The notes beneath the pieces are model-generated. The model saw nothing but the letters and a program-made list of their open reading frames with translations, had not been told where the DNA came from and ran no database searches. Both the position numbers and the translations under genes were made by a program. Of a stretch of DNA of 64,000 nt, positions 34,763 to 42,258 are shown one piece after another; position 1 is the stretch's first letter; each line of letters opens with the position of its first letter. Source of the DNA: JBNGOQ01 sp050589645 (lineage in GTDB: Bacteria > Bacteroidota > Bacteroidia > Flavobacteriales > Flavobacteriaceae); contig NZ_JBNGOQ010000001.1 of assembly GCF_050589645.1 (NCBI RefSeq), forward strand, positions 496,001 to 560,000, written 5' to 3'.

Positions 34763-36352
34763 TTATCTTTTGGCCATAAAGGCGTTGTTTTTGTCCGTAA
34801 ACCGATACAGTCGTTGATCGTTGCCCCCTTTTTCATAAAAACTGTCTTCCTTGGTGGTTCCCTTATAGGCAACGATGTGCAAATAGTTCAGGTTCCAGTT
34901 ATCTCCCCCCATGCCTCCACCAAAAGTGGTCTGTAAAATCACTTTGGATATCTCGGAGGTGGCATAAATAGGTTGGTTCAGTTTAATATCCAAGGAAGTG
35001 GTGGTATGATCCTTCCAACGTGTCCCTTTGTTTACATTTTTTACGAGTTGCCGCTTGCCATTACGGTAATGCACAACAATATTTAGATTGTCCTTGCCGC
35101 CCCTAAGGTCATCATCACCCGTTCGTATCCAAAATCGCAGCTTGTCAATGGGTTTACGGGTCGAGGTAGATTTCCCTTGGCCAACGCTCCCAGAACCGGT
35201 TTGGGTGGAAGATCGGGAAGCTACGGTGGGGGATTTACTGTTGATGTTGGCCAGAAAGACCTTGTCCCGCCCCGTAAAGCGTTTTAAAGGGGCTCCGCGT
35301 TTGTCGTAGATTTTCTTGTTCATATCGAACCCTTTTGCGTGGATAAGAAGTCGGTTCAAATTAAAGTTATCATTGCCCGAAACCGTGTTCAATTGAACCG
35401 ATTTGATCGTGTTCAAGGGTACGGGCCTCCGCAGGGGTATGACGATCGACTGGGCATAGTCATCGATCCATTTGTTTCCCTTATTCACATTGTACACGCG
35501 TTGGGGTGTGGAGTTGTGATAAAAAACGGTCAGGTTCAGGTTGTCATTGCCACCTCTGAGGTCATCGTTGCCCACTCCAAATTCAAACACCAATTCGTGT
35601 ACTTTTCCGTCGTTGGGATAGTCCTTTAACGAAGTCCGTATAGGACGGTGGATACGGTAGTTTTGGTCCACAAAATAGGTACGCCATCGCATATGCGGCT
35701 TTTCCATATAATAAAAAACCTGCCCGTTAAAGTCGGGCACTAGGGTCATCGTTTCATTGGGATAGTTAGGGTCATAGGTGTAGATTTTCATTTTACGTTT
35801 GTAGGTGCCGCTTGCCAGATCTCGGACGGTCCCAAAATCATAACCAATGGCCAGCACCTGGTGGTTTCCCGGGTCCGAATCCTTCTCTCCAACACTTTGA
35901 AGGCCCAAGGGTACCGGTTTTCCCCGGTCAATGAAGGTGCGCAGTTCATTGATCCTGCTTCCCTTCTTGTTCTCTACCCCCCAAGTAAAGAACTCACCGT
36001 TCCGGGTGCCACCTGGATTAAACCCGATTTCTGCCCATTTGTCCAGATTTGAGGTAATGGAGGTTACTTGGCGTTGGTACAGGTATTTTTGCAGTGGACT
36101 GCCCTCATTGGGTCTTAAAGTGGTTTTTGGAGCGGGGATATCCCTGGCGTAATAATAATCCAGGGAGGCATAGGTCATTCCCCCGCAAAGACCACCTGTT
36201 CTCCAATCAATGGCATCGATAAAGATGTTCTTGAAGCTGTTATCAAATTTGAAGCCGTGTTGTGCAGGTTTAAAAGTGGTCATCTTTTTGGTCTGGCCCA
36301 AAAGGGAGTTTCCCAGGATGAGCAAAACGGTGAACAGTGCTATTCGTTTCAT
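34763..36352 (-). CDS. Exported papain/C39-like cysteine-peptidase-fold protein with two GDDDLRGG-type repeats
   Basis: 529 residues with a signal peptide (about 1-19, LILGNSLLGQ). Residues about 30-225 suggest a papain-like fold: TGGLCGGMTYASLDYYYA (Cys56), GNHQVLAIGYDF (His164) and YTYDPNYPNE (Asp194/Asn196), in the right order for Cys-His-Asp/Asn. Two homologous units follow (about 245-370 and 400-529), each with a Gly-Asn/Asp-Asp-Asp-Leu-Arg-Gly-Gly motif, a DNLNLTV/DNLNIVV strand, NVNKG, W, a DNFNLN/DNWNLN motif and a final RFT. They are joined by a Ser/Thr-rich linker (374-400). I do not know this repeat by name. It is central in the five-gene operon. Confidence 0.8.
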   Translation of the reverse strand: MKRIALFTVLLILGNSLLGQTKKMTTFKPAQHGFKFDNSFKNIFIDAIDWRTGGLCGGMTYASLDYYYARDIPAPKTTLRPNEGSPLQKYLYQRQVTSITSNLDKWAEIGFNPGGTRNGEFFTWGVENKKGSRINELRTFIDRGKPVPLGLQSVGEKDSDPGNHQVLAIGYDFGTVRDLASGTYKRKMKIYTYDPNYPNETMTLVPDFNGQVFYYMEKPHMRWRTYFVDQNYRIHRPIRTSLKDYPNDGKVHELVFEFGVGNDDLRGGNDNLNLTVFYHNSTPQRVYNVNKGNKWIDDYAQSIVIPLRRPVPLNTIKSVQLNTVSGNDNFNLNRLLIHAKGFDMNKKIYDKRGAPLKRFTGRDKVFLANINSKSPTVASRSSTQTGSGSVGQGKSTSTRKPIDKLRFWIRTGDDDLRGGKDNLNIVVHYRNGKRQLVKNVNKGTRWKDHTTTSLDIKLNQPIYATSEISKVILQTTFGGGMGGDNWNLNYLHIVAYKGTTKEDSFYEKGGNDQRLYRFTDKNNAFMAKR

Positions 36353-36373
36353 TTTTTTGAGGTTTTAGGGATG

Positions 36374-36988
36374 TTAATCGGGTAGGTTATAATAGGCTTT
36401 TACGGCCTGGTAATCGGTATAATCCAATTTTCCGGAGGGCGCGCTTTCAGGCACCAGCACGTACCGAAAATCATTATTACGGGAGCCGGAGTACTGGTTT
36501 TCCGTTAAATCCACCCCATTGGTGCTCTCGAGCAAAACAACTATGCCCTGACTGTTGATGCCACGGTTGCCAAAAGTAAAGGAATACCAAGTGTTGCTCC
36601 AACGGCCACCACTGGGCATGGCATGGACCCTGCCATCTCCCCATTGCGTGAAGTACACAAAGACCAAAGTTTTGTTCCTGAGTTCGTCAATGCCGATCTC
36701 GGTAACGGGAATACGCATTTCCTTTACGCGTGGAAGGTCTAGAAGGTTCCAGTCCGCAGGGATCCAATTCGAGTAAATGACGTTGGCGTTGCCGTTCTGT
36801 CCGTCGGCACCGTCCTGTCCATCTGCGCCCGCAGGTCCCTGTTCGCCCTGTAGGCCTTGTGCACCTGCCGGACCTTGTTCTCCTTGGGGCCCTTGGGGTC
36901 CCACATCGCCGTCCTCCGCACTGCAAGATAAAAAGAGGATCATGCATGCCATTAGGCCTATGGTTTTAAATACATTGGAATTTTTCAT
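36374..36988 (-). CDS. Collagen-like lipoprotein A
   Basis: 204 residues. Lipobox FLSC gives Cys22, then SAEDG and 14 Gly-X-Y triplets (about 27-68: GPQGPQGEQGPAGAQGLQGE and on), rich in Pro, Gln and Asp as in bacterial collagens. The C-terminal globular domain (about 70-204) begins ANVIYSNWIPADWN and includes VKEMRIPVTEIGIDELRNKT, WYSFTFGNRGINSQG and DFRYVLVPESAPSGK. A trimeric stalk with a distal head is the likely form. It is a paralogue of the next gene upstream, 11 bp apart, and lies 21 bp before the cysteine-peptidase-like gene. Confidence 0.85.
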   Translation of the reverse strand: MKNSNVFKTIGLMACMILFLSCSAEDGDVGPQGPQGEQGPAGAQGLQGEQGPAGADGQDGADGQNGNANVIYSNWIPADWNLLDLPRVKEMRIPVTEIGIDELRNKTLVFVYFTQWGDGRVHAMPSGGRWSNTWYSFTFGNRGINSQGIVVLLESTNGVDLTENQYSGSRNNDFRYVLVPESAPSGKLDYTDYQAVKAYYNLPD

Positions 36989-36999
36989 AGTATTGGATT

Positions 37000-37605
37000 T
37001 TATGGGTCTAGCCCTAGATATTTAATAACTTCATCGTACTGCATCTTGGAAAAACTGATGGGCCTCTTATCCGATGTGGGGTCGGGCTCGATGATGATAT
37101 AGCGAAACTGGGTTTCCGGACCTAGATATTCATCATTGGTCACATTGCGGCCATAGGATTCTATCTGGATGAACAAACCGTTGCCCTGAACCCGACTTGT
37201 CAGCAAAAGTTCCACAGTTCCACTGCCATTGTATTCCGCTAATGGCAAAAGGGTTACACTGGTAAAGGTAGGGATGGGCTGATACCTCCGATAGACCAAA
37301 ATCAGGTTATTTTCAATTTGGAACTCGGTGAGTATAAGCCCAGGGATCCTATGGAATTTAAAGTCGGGTATATCGGTGTCCCAGGGATCGATTTCAAACC
37401 ATCCCGAAGAAAATACATTGGCCGTGCCATCTTGCCCATCCGCACCGTCCTGTCCGTCCTGTCCATCTGTTCCGGGAATCCCTTGTTCACCTTGAGGCCC
37501 TTGGGGTCCGGCCGGTCCAACGGCCCCGTCCTCTGCGGAACAAGCCATCAGTAATACCCATAGAAACAATGACATCATCCTTGAAATACCGTTTCGTGTT
37601 TTCAT
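37000..37605 (-). CDS. Collagen-like lipoprotein B
   Basis: 201 residues. Lipobox LLMAC gives Cys22, followed by SAEDG as in the neighbour and 12 Gly-X-Y triplets (GAVGPAGPQGPQGEQGIPGT, then GQD/GAD units). The head starts ANVFSSGWFEIDPWD and contains FHRIPGLILTEFQIENN, SVTLLPLAEYNGSGTVELL and QFRYIIIEPDPTSDKR, matching the layout of the neighbour (FRYVLVPE versus FRYIIIEP). The two genes are a diverged tandem duplication. First gene of the operon; 21-bp-spaced direct repeats lie 118 bp upstream. Confidence 0.85.
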   Translation of the reverse strand: MKTRNGISRMMSLFLWVLLMACSAEDGAVGPAGPQGPQGEQGIPGTDGQDGQDGADGQDGTANVFSSGWFEIDPWDTDIPDFKFHRIPGLILTEFQIENNLILVYRRYQPIPTFTSVTLLPLAEYNGSGTVELLLTSRVQGNGLFIQIESYGRNVTNDEYLGPETQFRYIIIEPDPTSDKRPISFSKMQYDEVIKYLGLDP

Positions 37606-38174
37606 ACCTTGCTTTCTTTTTGGTAAACTTCTTTATTGGGGGAAATTTGATTTGTGCATGCACTCGGTTGAGGAAACTATCCAAATCACAATCCGAAATT
37701 AGAGATAGGCATTGCTATTGGATTTCCGATATGTAACAAAGGCTTTCGGAAATGTAACATAGGTGAAAAAGGCAATGATATGGGGCTGTTTTGTGGGGCA
37801 GAAGTAGTTAAAAGGCCTAGGTTTGAGTGCAAAAGTAGGCAAGTGTTCTACCTTCACTCTATTGAAAAAGGAGAACAAATAACCACAAGATGGGCTTTTC
37901 AATTCCATCAACACCAAAGAGGGATTTTTCATATGCCTGGCCTTTGTGATATTATGAAATGGCCACTTACCTTAATGATTCCCTAGGGACGAACGATTGC
38001 TAAAGCCGGATTTTAAGCGTTTTAACGTCTACTTTTAGCGTTATACCGAATCCCTTTAAATTTCACCATGGGAATTGTCTATATTGTTTAGGATAGACCG
38101 TGATAATCGGGTTTATTTCTCCCCCATTTTAATTTCGCATTCAAAAATTTGTATTAACCATAAACCAATTCTAT
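37606..38174. other. 569-bp divergent intergenic region
   Basis: Separates the collagen-like operon from the divergent lipoprotein gene. I see no convincing gene or RNA. It holds the 21-bp-spaced direct repeats at 37723-37763. No full TTTG-N19-TAnnTTTG promoter was found for either side, so control may need an activator such as the AraC-type regulator of the operon. Confidence 0.5.
37723..37763. repeat. Two direct repeats spaced 21 bp
   Basis: TTTCCGATATGTAACAAAGG (37723-37742) and TTTCGGAAATGTAACATAGG (37744-37763) match at 17 of 20 positions, with a start-to-start distance of 21 bp, two helical turns. Paired direct repeats on one face of DNA are the normal site type for AraC-family proteins. 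Confidence 0.6.
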
Positions 38175-39248
38175 ATGAAAAACTTAGGAATTCGATTGCC
38201 CTTTACCCTAATGTTGGGGCTGTCATTGATTTTCACCAGTTGTGAAACAGAAGGTATCGGCGAAGAATCTCAGGAGGGCCTTACACTTAAGGCGGTAAAC
38301 TTTGAGGCAGAAATCGCTTGTGACGCAGTAATTGATTTTACGCCCATAGCGGCAGGTACTGTTGTGAGTAGTCTCTCCTCGGGTAACGGAGTTTCCGGAG
38401 AAGTAATTGCAGGATCAATAAGTGTGTACGGAGAAAATCTTGACCCTGCACGTCCAGATGTAAACCACGCGATGGTCTTTGATACCGATAATCCCACTGG
38501 TGGTGATGACGACCTTGTGGTTCCCGGCGCGGATAATCAGGAAGTGTTGATTATTTCCGAGGATTTGGATGCCGCCGATCCGGATGATGATGGTGTTCCC
38601 GGAGGTATTTTTACGTTCGATTTTTCCGGTTTTGGAACCGGAGTGGTCGATGTTGTTGAATTTACCGCCATAGACACGGAGGAAGGAGGAACTTACGAGG
38701 CTTTCGACGGGGATGGTATTTTGATTGCCGATGGTGACATAGGTATGATTGCCAATGGCACGCAACAAATGGTTGCTGTAAATGCTACGGGCGTAGAAGT
38801 GTTGGTCATTACGCTGGACGGTTCCGGAGCGGTAGATAATTTTTGTGTTAATGTAGAGGAAGGGGATGAAGGTTGTACCCTTACCCAAGGATTTTGGAAA
38901 AACCCCAAAAAAGGGCCTTGGCCTGCACCCCACAATAGGGATGATATTTTCTTTTTAAGTGGTAAAACCTATCAGCAGGTTTTAAAAACTGCGCCTAGTG
39001 GAAATAGCTATTATCAGGCCGCGCACCAGTTTATTGCGGCCTCGCTCAATGTTGCCAATGGCGCTTCTTCTCCCGATGAGGTGGATGAGGCCCTTGCACT
39101 GGGAACTGATTTATTCAATACGTATACCCCGGCCGAAATAGGAGCATTGCAGGGCGATGATCCGCTAAGAGCTCAATTTTTGTCAGTTAATGACATCCTT
39201 GATGCCTATAATAATGGAGAAATCGGCCCAGGCCATTGCGACGACTAA
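38175..39248 (+). CDS. Surface lipoprotein with Ca-type Asp-rich domain and C-terminal TQGFWK domain
   Basis: 357 residues. Lipobox FTSC (Cys23). Residues about 45-230 form a beta-rich extracellular domain of a type seen in many bacterial surface proteins: VIDFTPIAAGTVVSSLSSGN, MVFDTDNPTGGDDDLVVPGA, EVLIISEDLDAADPDDDGVP, FTFDFSGFGTGVV and VLVITLDGSGAVDNFCV; the Asp clusters suggest calcium binding. The C-terminal 125 residues start CTLTQGFWKNPKKGPWP and continue with helical segments (YYQAAHQFIAASLNVANGAS, AQFLSVNDILDAYNNGE). TQGFWKNH-type modules recur at the ends of secreted proteins with unknown role. Monocistronic with a strong terminator. No function assigned. Confidence 0.82.
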   Translation: MKNLGIRLPFTLMLGLSLIFTSCETEGIGEESQEGLTLKAVNFEAEIACDAVIDFTPIAAGTVVSSLSSGNGVSGEVIAGSISVYGENLDPARPDVNHAMVFDTDNPTGGDDDLVVPGADNQEVLIISEDLDAADPDDDGVPGGIFTFDFSGFGTGVVDVVEFTAIDTEEGGTYEAFDGDGILIADGDIGMIANGTQQMVAVNATGVEVLVITLDGSGAVDNFCVNVEEGDEGCTLTQGFWKNPKKGPWPAPHNRDDIFFLSGKTYQQVLKTAPSGNSYYQAAHQFIAASLNVANGASSPDEVDEALALGTDLFNTYTPAEIGALQGDDPLRAQFLSVNDILDAYNNGEIGPGHCDD

Positions 39249-39272
39249 ATTACTGAAACCATACCATTTTAA

Positions 39273-39308
39273 CTGCCAATGTGTATCATCGCATTGGCAG
39301 TTTTTTTT
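39273..39308 (+). terminator. Strong rho-independent terminator
   Basis: CTGCCAATG (39273-39281) pairs with CATTGGCAG (39292-39300) around a 10-nt loop, followed by eight T's. It ends the transcript of the TQGFWK lipoprotein gene 24 bp after its stop. Confidence 0.93.
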
Positions 39309-39370
39309 AACAAAATCAAAAGAACATACCTTGGAACAGGTGCCTCATAGACAGCATTTCTAATCATGTG

Positions 39371-39396
39371 CAAACGACTACAAACGTTTACAAACG
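39371..39396. repeat. Three CAAACG repeats spaced exactly 10 bp
   Basis: CAAACG occurs at 39371, 39381 and 39391, with spacers ACTA and TTTA, so each copy lies on the same face of the helix. It lies 150 bp before ssb, after the upstream terminator. A regulator-binding array is possible. Confidence 0.5.
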
Positions 39397-39438
39397 AAAA
39401 TAAATATTTCCTAACCGAATCCTTTGTCATACCCCTAA

Positions 39439-39446
39439 TATGTTTG
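39439..39446 (+). promoter_or_regulatory. Possible -7 element for ssb
   Basis: TATGTTTG matches TAnnTTTG exactly, 78 bp before the ssb start. The only upstream TTTG is 12 bp away, too close for a standard -33 box, so support is weak. Confidence 0.3.
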
Positions 39447-39524
39447 TGCTATCGAACTATGCATAGACGATGACATGAACTGTTTAACCCGTCCTGAAGT
39501 TAATTCAGGGCTTAAAAATTATGT

Positions 39525-39854
39525 ATGATGAATGCACTGAGAAACAAAGTACAATTGATCGGAAACTTGGGGAAAGATCCCGAAGTGATTGAACTGGAAA
39601 ATGGCGGTAAATTGGCCAAATTTTCCATTGCCACCAACGAAAACTACAAAAATGCCAAGGGGGAGAAGGTCACGGACACCCAATGGCACAACATTGTGGC
39701 CTGGGGGAAGACCGCGGAAATCGTGGAAAACTACCTCACCAAGGGTAAGGAAGTGGCGGTGGAAGGCAAGCTGGTGAATCGCTCCTATGAGAACAAGGAG
39801 GGCGAAAAGCGCTATGTCACAGAAATACGATGTAACGAACTCCTGATGCTGTGA
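39525..39854 (+). CDS. ssb: Short single-stranded DNA-binding protein
   Basis: 109 residues (108 if the adjacent ATG at 39528 is used). An OB-fold SSB: NKVQLIGNLGKDPEVIELEN, KLAKFSIATNENYKN, TQWHNIVAWGKTAEIVENYL, GKEVAVEGKLVNRSYENKEG. It stops straight after the OB fold (RCNELLML) and lacks the flexible linker and the acidic DDDIPF-type tip that recruits repair proteins. Flavobacteria often carry this short form besides a full-length SSB, so this is probably an accessory SSB. A terminator follows. Confidence 0.93.
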   Translation: MMNALRNKVQLIGNLGKDPEVIELENGGKLAKFSIATNENYKNAKGEKVTDTQWHNIVAWGKTAEIVENYLTKGKEVAVEGKLVNRSYENKEGEKRYVTEIRCNELLML

Positions 39855-39881
39855 AAGGCTTCTTTAACACAATTTATCGAT

Positions 39882-39904
39882 AAAGGGGGCGTTTTGCCCC
39901 CTTT
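39882..39904 (+). terminator. Rho-independent terminator after ssb
   Basis: AAAGGGGGC pairs with GCCCCCTTT around GTTTT, followed by CTTTTG. It lies 27 bp after the stop codon. Confidence 0.88.
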
Positions 39905-39988
39905 CTTTTGATTGGGGTAATAATTTTCCTAATTTAAGGTAAAAGCTAAAGGGATATTCCCCTGAAGTTGTTAACCTTAGCCCCAAGG

Positions 39989-40435
39989 ATGAAAAGGAAA
40001 GCACATATCGGTCTTTTAGCCTTACTGCTGCTGTTGCATGCGGGAATCTTTTCGCAAGAAATGGAGCGGAAGGTCATGGATATGGCCGCCTTTGAACAAC
40101 TGGCCAAGACCGATGCCATGTACGAACAATCACTGCAGTCCCTGAACGGGACGGACGAGGCCGATTTCTGGACGGATCAAAAAAACTTCGAAAAAGCCCT
40201 TAAAAAAAGGAATTATACGGCCTACCAAGGCTATTTAAAAGGAAAAAGGGATGCCTACCTGGAGCATGAGCTGCATTGTAGCACCCACTGCAAGCACGAT
40301 GCCCAATACTATCTGCAGGCGGCGTTCTATTACCAATATGGTAAATCCAAGACCAGCTACAGTAGCGCCTTCCTAGGGGACAAGGCTGGTAAGCCCGCCG
40401 AAATCTCGGCCGTGAGCAAGAAAAAATTTCAATAG
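39989..40435 (+). CDS. Small exported protein, Cys/His-containing, unknown
   Basis: 148 residues from the ATG at 39989, which starts a signal peptide (IGLLALLLLLHAGIFSQ). The mature part is helical and charged (MERKVMDMAAFEQLAKTD, DFWTDQKNFEKALKKRNY) with HCSTHCKHDAQYY, a possible metal- or heme-binding Cys/His cluster, and a Tyr-rich segment (FYYQYGKSKTSY). I do not recognise a family. It ends 28 bp from the opposing Cys/Lys-rich gene next to ferritin. Confidence 0.75.
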   Translation: MKRKAHIGLLALLLLLHAGIFSQEMERKVMDMAAFEQLAKTDAMYEQSLQSLNGTDEADFWTDQKNFEKALKKRNYTAYQGYLKGKRDAYLEHELHCSTHCKHDAQYYLQAAFYYQYGKSKTSYSSAFLGDKAGKPAEISAVSKKKFQ

Positions 40436-40463
40436 TTCGATGACTTCCGAAGCAATGGGACCC

Positions 40464-40628
40464 TTAAGCGACTCTCTGTAGAAGGTCGTAACAGGGGCAA
40501 CGGCCACAGCGCTTGGCCTCCGACTTCTTGTATTTTTTGCAGCATTTGGTCTTGCAACCCTTGGGAACCAGCTCCTTGAGCTTCGCCTTTTTGAGTTCCT
40601 TTTTTTTCGCCTTTTTCTTTTTGCCCAT
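40464..40628 (-). CDS. 54-residue Lys- and Cys-rich protein
   Basis: A short frame with ATG at 40628 and TAA at 40464. The first 24 residues are almost all Lys, Ala, Glu and Leu (MGKKKKAKKKELKKAKLKEL); the rest carries six cysteines as KGCKTKCCKKYKKSEAKRCG and RCPCYD. The Cys spacing (C-x3-CC, C-x2-C-x-C) suggests metal or Fe-S binding, and the Lys tail suggests nucleic-acid or ribosome contact. Small proteins of this type seem common in Flavobacteria, from memory. It begins 70 bp after the ferritin gene stop, same strand, so probably co-transcribed. Confidence 0.8.
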   Translation of the reverse strand: MGKKKKAKKKELKKAKLKELVPKGCKTKCCKKYKKSEAKRCGRCPCYDLLQRVA

Positions 40629-40698
40629 GCGCTAGGTTCTGAATAACAAGCGCAAACATAGTTATTTTAATTCAATCTAAATAAGATTAAATGTTAAA

Positions 40699-41217
40699 TC
40701 ATGCCTGTGGATTTGCCGCGGCACTTTCCACGGTAATCTGTTGCACATCGCGATCAAAGAGATAGAGGCCGCCCTTGTCGTTCCCGATGAGGTTAATTTT
40801 ATCCAGAATGGTCCGTGCCAGTGCCTCTTCCTCAATTTGCTCGGCCACATACCATTGGAGAAAATTGTGGGTGGCATAGTCCTTTTCCTGTAAGGTAACA
40901 TGGACGAGTTCATTGATGCTCTCGGAGACAAAAATTTCATGTTCGTACAGTTCCTGAAACAGCTTTTGAAAGCTGCCAAAATCGGTCTTCGGTGCCTTGA
41001 GCTCCGAAATCTGAGCATGTCCGCCACGTTCGTTTACATATTTCACCAGTTTTAACATATGGATCCTTTCCTCATCGGAATGCGCGTACATAAAACCAGC
41101 AATTCCCTCCAAACCTTTAACCTCTGCCCAAGAGGCCATGGACAGATATACCTGCGAGGATTCCGCTTCTATCCGGATCTGATCGTTCAGCGCTTGTTCC
41201 AATTTTTTTGATAGCAT
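40699..41217 (-). CDS. Ferritin (FtnA-type)
   Basis: 172 residues forming the four-helix ferritin subunit. Ferroxidase residues are present: Glu17 (RIEAESSQVY), Tyr24, Glu50 and His53 (SDEERIHMLKLV), Glu94 (LYEHEIFVSES) and Gln127/Glu130 (YVAEQIEEEALA). Stores and detoxifies iron as ferric mineral in 24-mers. No heme-binding Met of bacterioferritin is obvious. The C-terminal 30 residues (LYLFDRDVQQITVESAAANP) are typical of non-heme bacterial ferritins. Followed by the 54-residue Cys/Lys-rich gene. Confidence 0.96.
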   Translation of the reverse strand: MLSKKLEQALNDQIRIEAESSQVYLSMASWAEVKGLEGIAGFMYAHSDEERIHMLKLVKYVNERGGHAQISELKAPKTDFGSFQKLFQELYEHEIFVSESINELVHVTLQEKDYATHNFLQWYVAEQIEEEALARTILDKINLIGNDKGGLYLFDRDVQQITVESAAANPQA

Positions 41218-41295
41218 AGTCCTTTATTTTAAGATGTTATAAAATTACGCAATTTTCAAATAGGATGGTATAGGGCTGCTCCCTGTTCCCTTGAA

Positions 41296-42126
41296 TCAAA
41301 ATCTCGCGGTAATACCTACATGTCTCGGTGAGATATTCAGGTCCCAGCTCAGTTTTTTTTCCTGCTGATTGTACTTCTTGTCATATTTTTTGTCGAGGTA
41401 GCGATCTATGGATTCCACCGTAAAAATACTGATGGCTACCCCAAGCGCTACATCGGAAAGCCAGTGCTCACCGTCCCAAAGTCGTGAAACGCCGGGTACA
41501 AGGCCCACGGTGTAAATACCTGCCTTTACCCAGGGACTTTTGAATGCTTTGGCAATGGCGTAGGCGTTGCTGAAGGCCAAAAGTACATGGCCAGAAGGAA
41601 AAGAATGGTAGAGCCTGTCCGAGTTGAAGGGGTCAAAGGTGTCCTTGTCTTTTCCGCTGGTGGGCCGGGCCCTCCCCACGAGCGATTTGGTGATTTGTTG
41701 TAACAGTCCTGCCGCCGTGGCCGAGGAGAGCAAAAGTACCCCCATGCGCCGTAATTTTTCGTCCTTGGTGAAGAGTCCGGTGAGGTATACGCCCCCGGTA
41801 AACATATAGTTGTACTGCGGACTCCCAAAATTGGTGCCGTAGTCCCTGATGAACTGAGGTACGCCTTCGCGCTGCCTCCTGAGAAAGTCAGAGGTCTCCT
41901 GATCCACCAGATAGAGCATTCCGGTACCGCCCATAACGGCCCCAAAGGTGGCCCATTGTTTTCCTTTCCAATGCAAGGGCCTGCTGTAGGCATACCCCAC
42001 CCCTTCAAATACGGTGGCTATGTCGTAGGTGAACAATTGCCAGTTGGTTTTGGAAACCGGGGTTTCGGGATTTTGCCCTTGTAGGTGAAGGGTACAAAGC
42101 AAAAGTACTAGGTACAGTCTATTCAT
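41296..42126 (-). CDS. Exported PAP2-family phosphatase
   Basis: 276 residues with a signal peptide (LYLVLLLCTLHLQGQ). The three PAP2 motifs are KSLVGRARP, HSFPSGHVLLAF and SRLWDGEHWLSDV, with the catalytic His residues in SGH and GEHWLSD. About four membrane helices. Members remove phosphate from lipid phosphates such as undecaprenyl pyrophosphate, phosphatidate or phosphatidylglycerophosphate; which one is not visible. 79 bp upstream of ferritin on the same strand. Confidence 0.92.
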   Translation of the reverse strand: MNRLYLVLLLCTLHLQGQNPETPVSKTNWQLFTYDIATVFEGVGYAYSRPLHWKGKQWATFGAVMGGTGMLYLVDQETSDFLRRQREGVPQFIRDYGTNFGSPQYNYMFTGGVYLTGLFTKDEKLRRMGVLLLSSATAAGLLQQITKSLVGRARPTSGKDKDTFDPFNSDRLYHSFPSGHVLLAFSNAYAIAKAFKSPWVKAGIYTVGLVPGVSRLWDGEHWLSDVALGVAISIFTVESIDRYLDKKYDKKYNQQEKKLSWDLNISPRHVGITARF

Positions 42127-42258
42127 TATTTAGGTTTAAATGGCTTCGTAAAGGTACTGCCCAAGTGTTACCAAGCAGTGCTATGGGAAACTTAAAACTG
42201 GGGAAGTAGTTGTTAATTTTATTTTTGATAGGATGAATATACTCCATATCTGGATAAT

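Noticed and set aside
36687..36947. Arg-rich 86-codon frame in the collagen-like gene
   Set aside because: Alternative frame of the Gly-X-Y repeat DNA; low-complexity composition explains it.
36739..37525. Gly-X-Y DNA repeats as a CRISPR-like or minisatellite array
   Set aside because: The periodicity is 9 bp and follows collagen codons inside two lipoprotein genes; it is coding.
37699..37932. 77-codon minus-strand frame upstream of the collagen-like operon
   Set aside because: No signal, no motif, composition like intergenic DNA; overlaps the direct repeats.
37780..37986. 68-codon plus-strand frame in the same gap
   Set aside because: Composition unlike neighbouring genes and no recognisable start signal.
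40429..40659. 76-codon minus-strand frame over the ferritin-linked small gene
   Set aside because: The overlapping 54-codon frame has a clear Cys/Lys pattern and better start; the longer one is its shadow.
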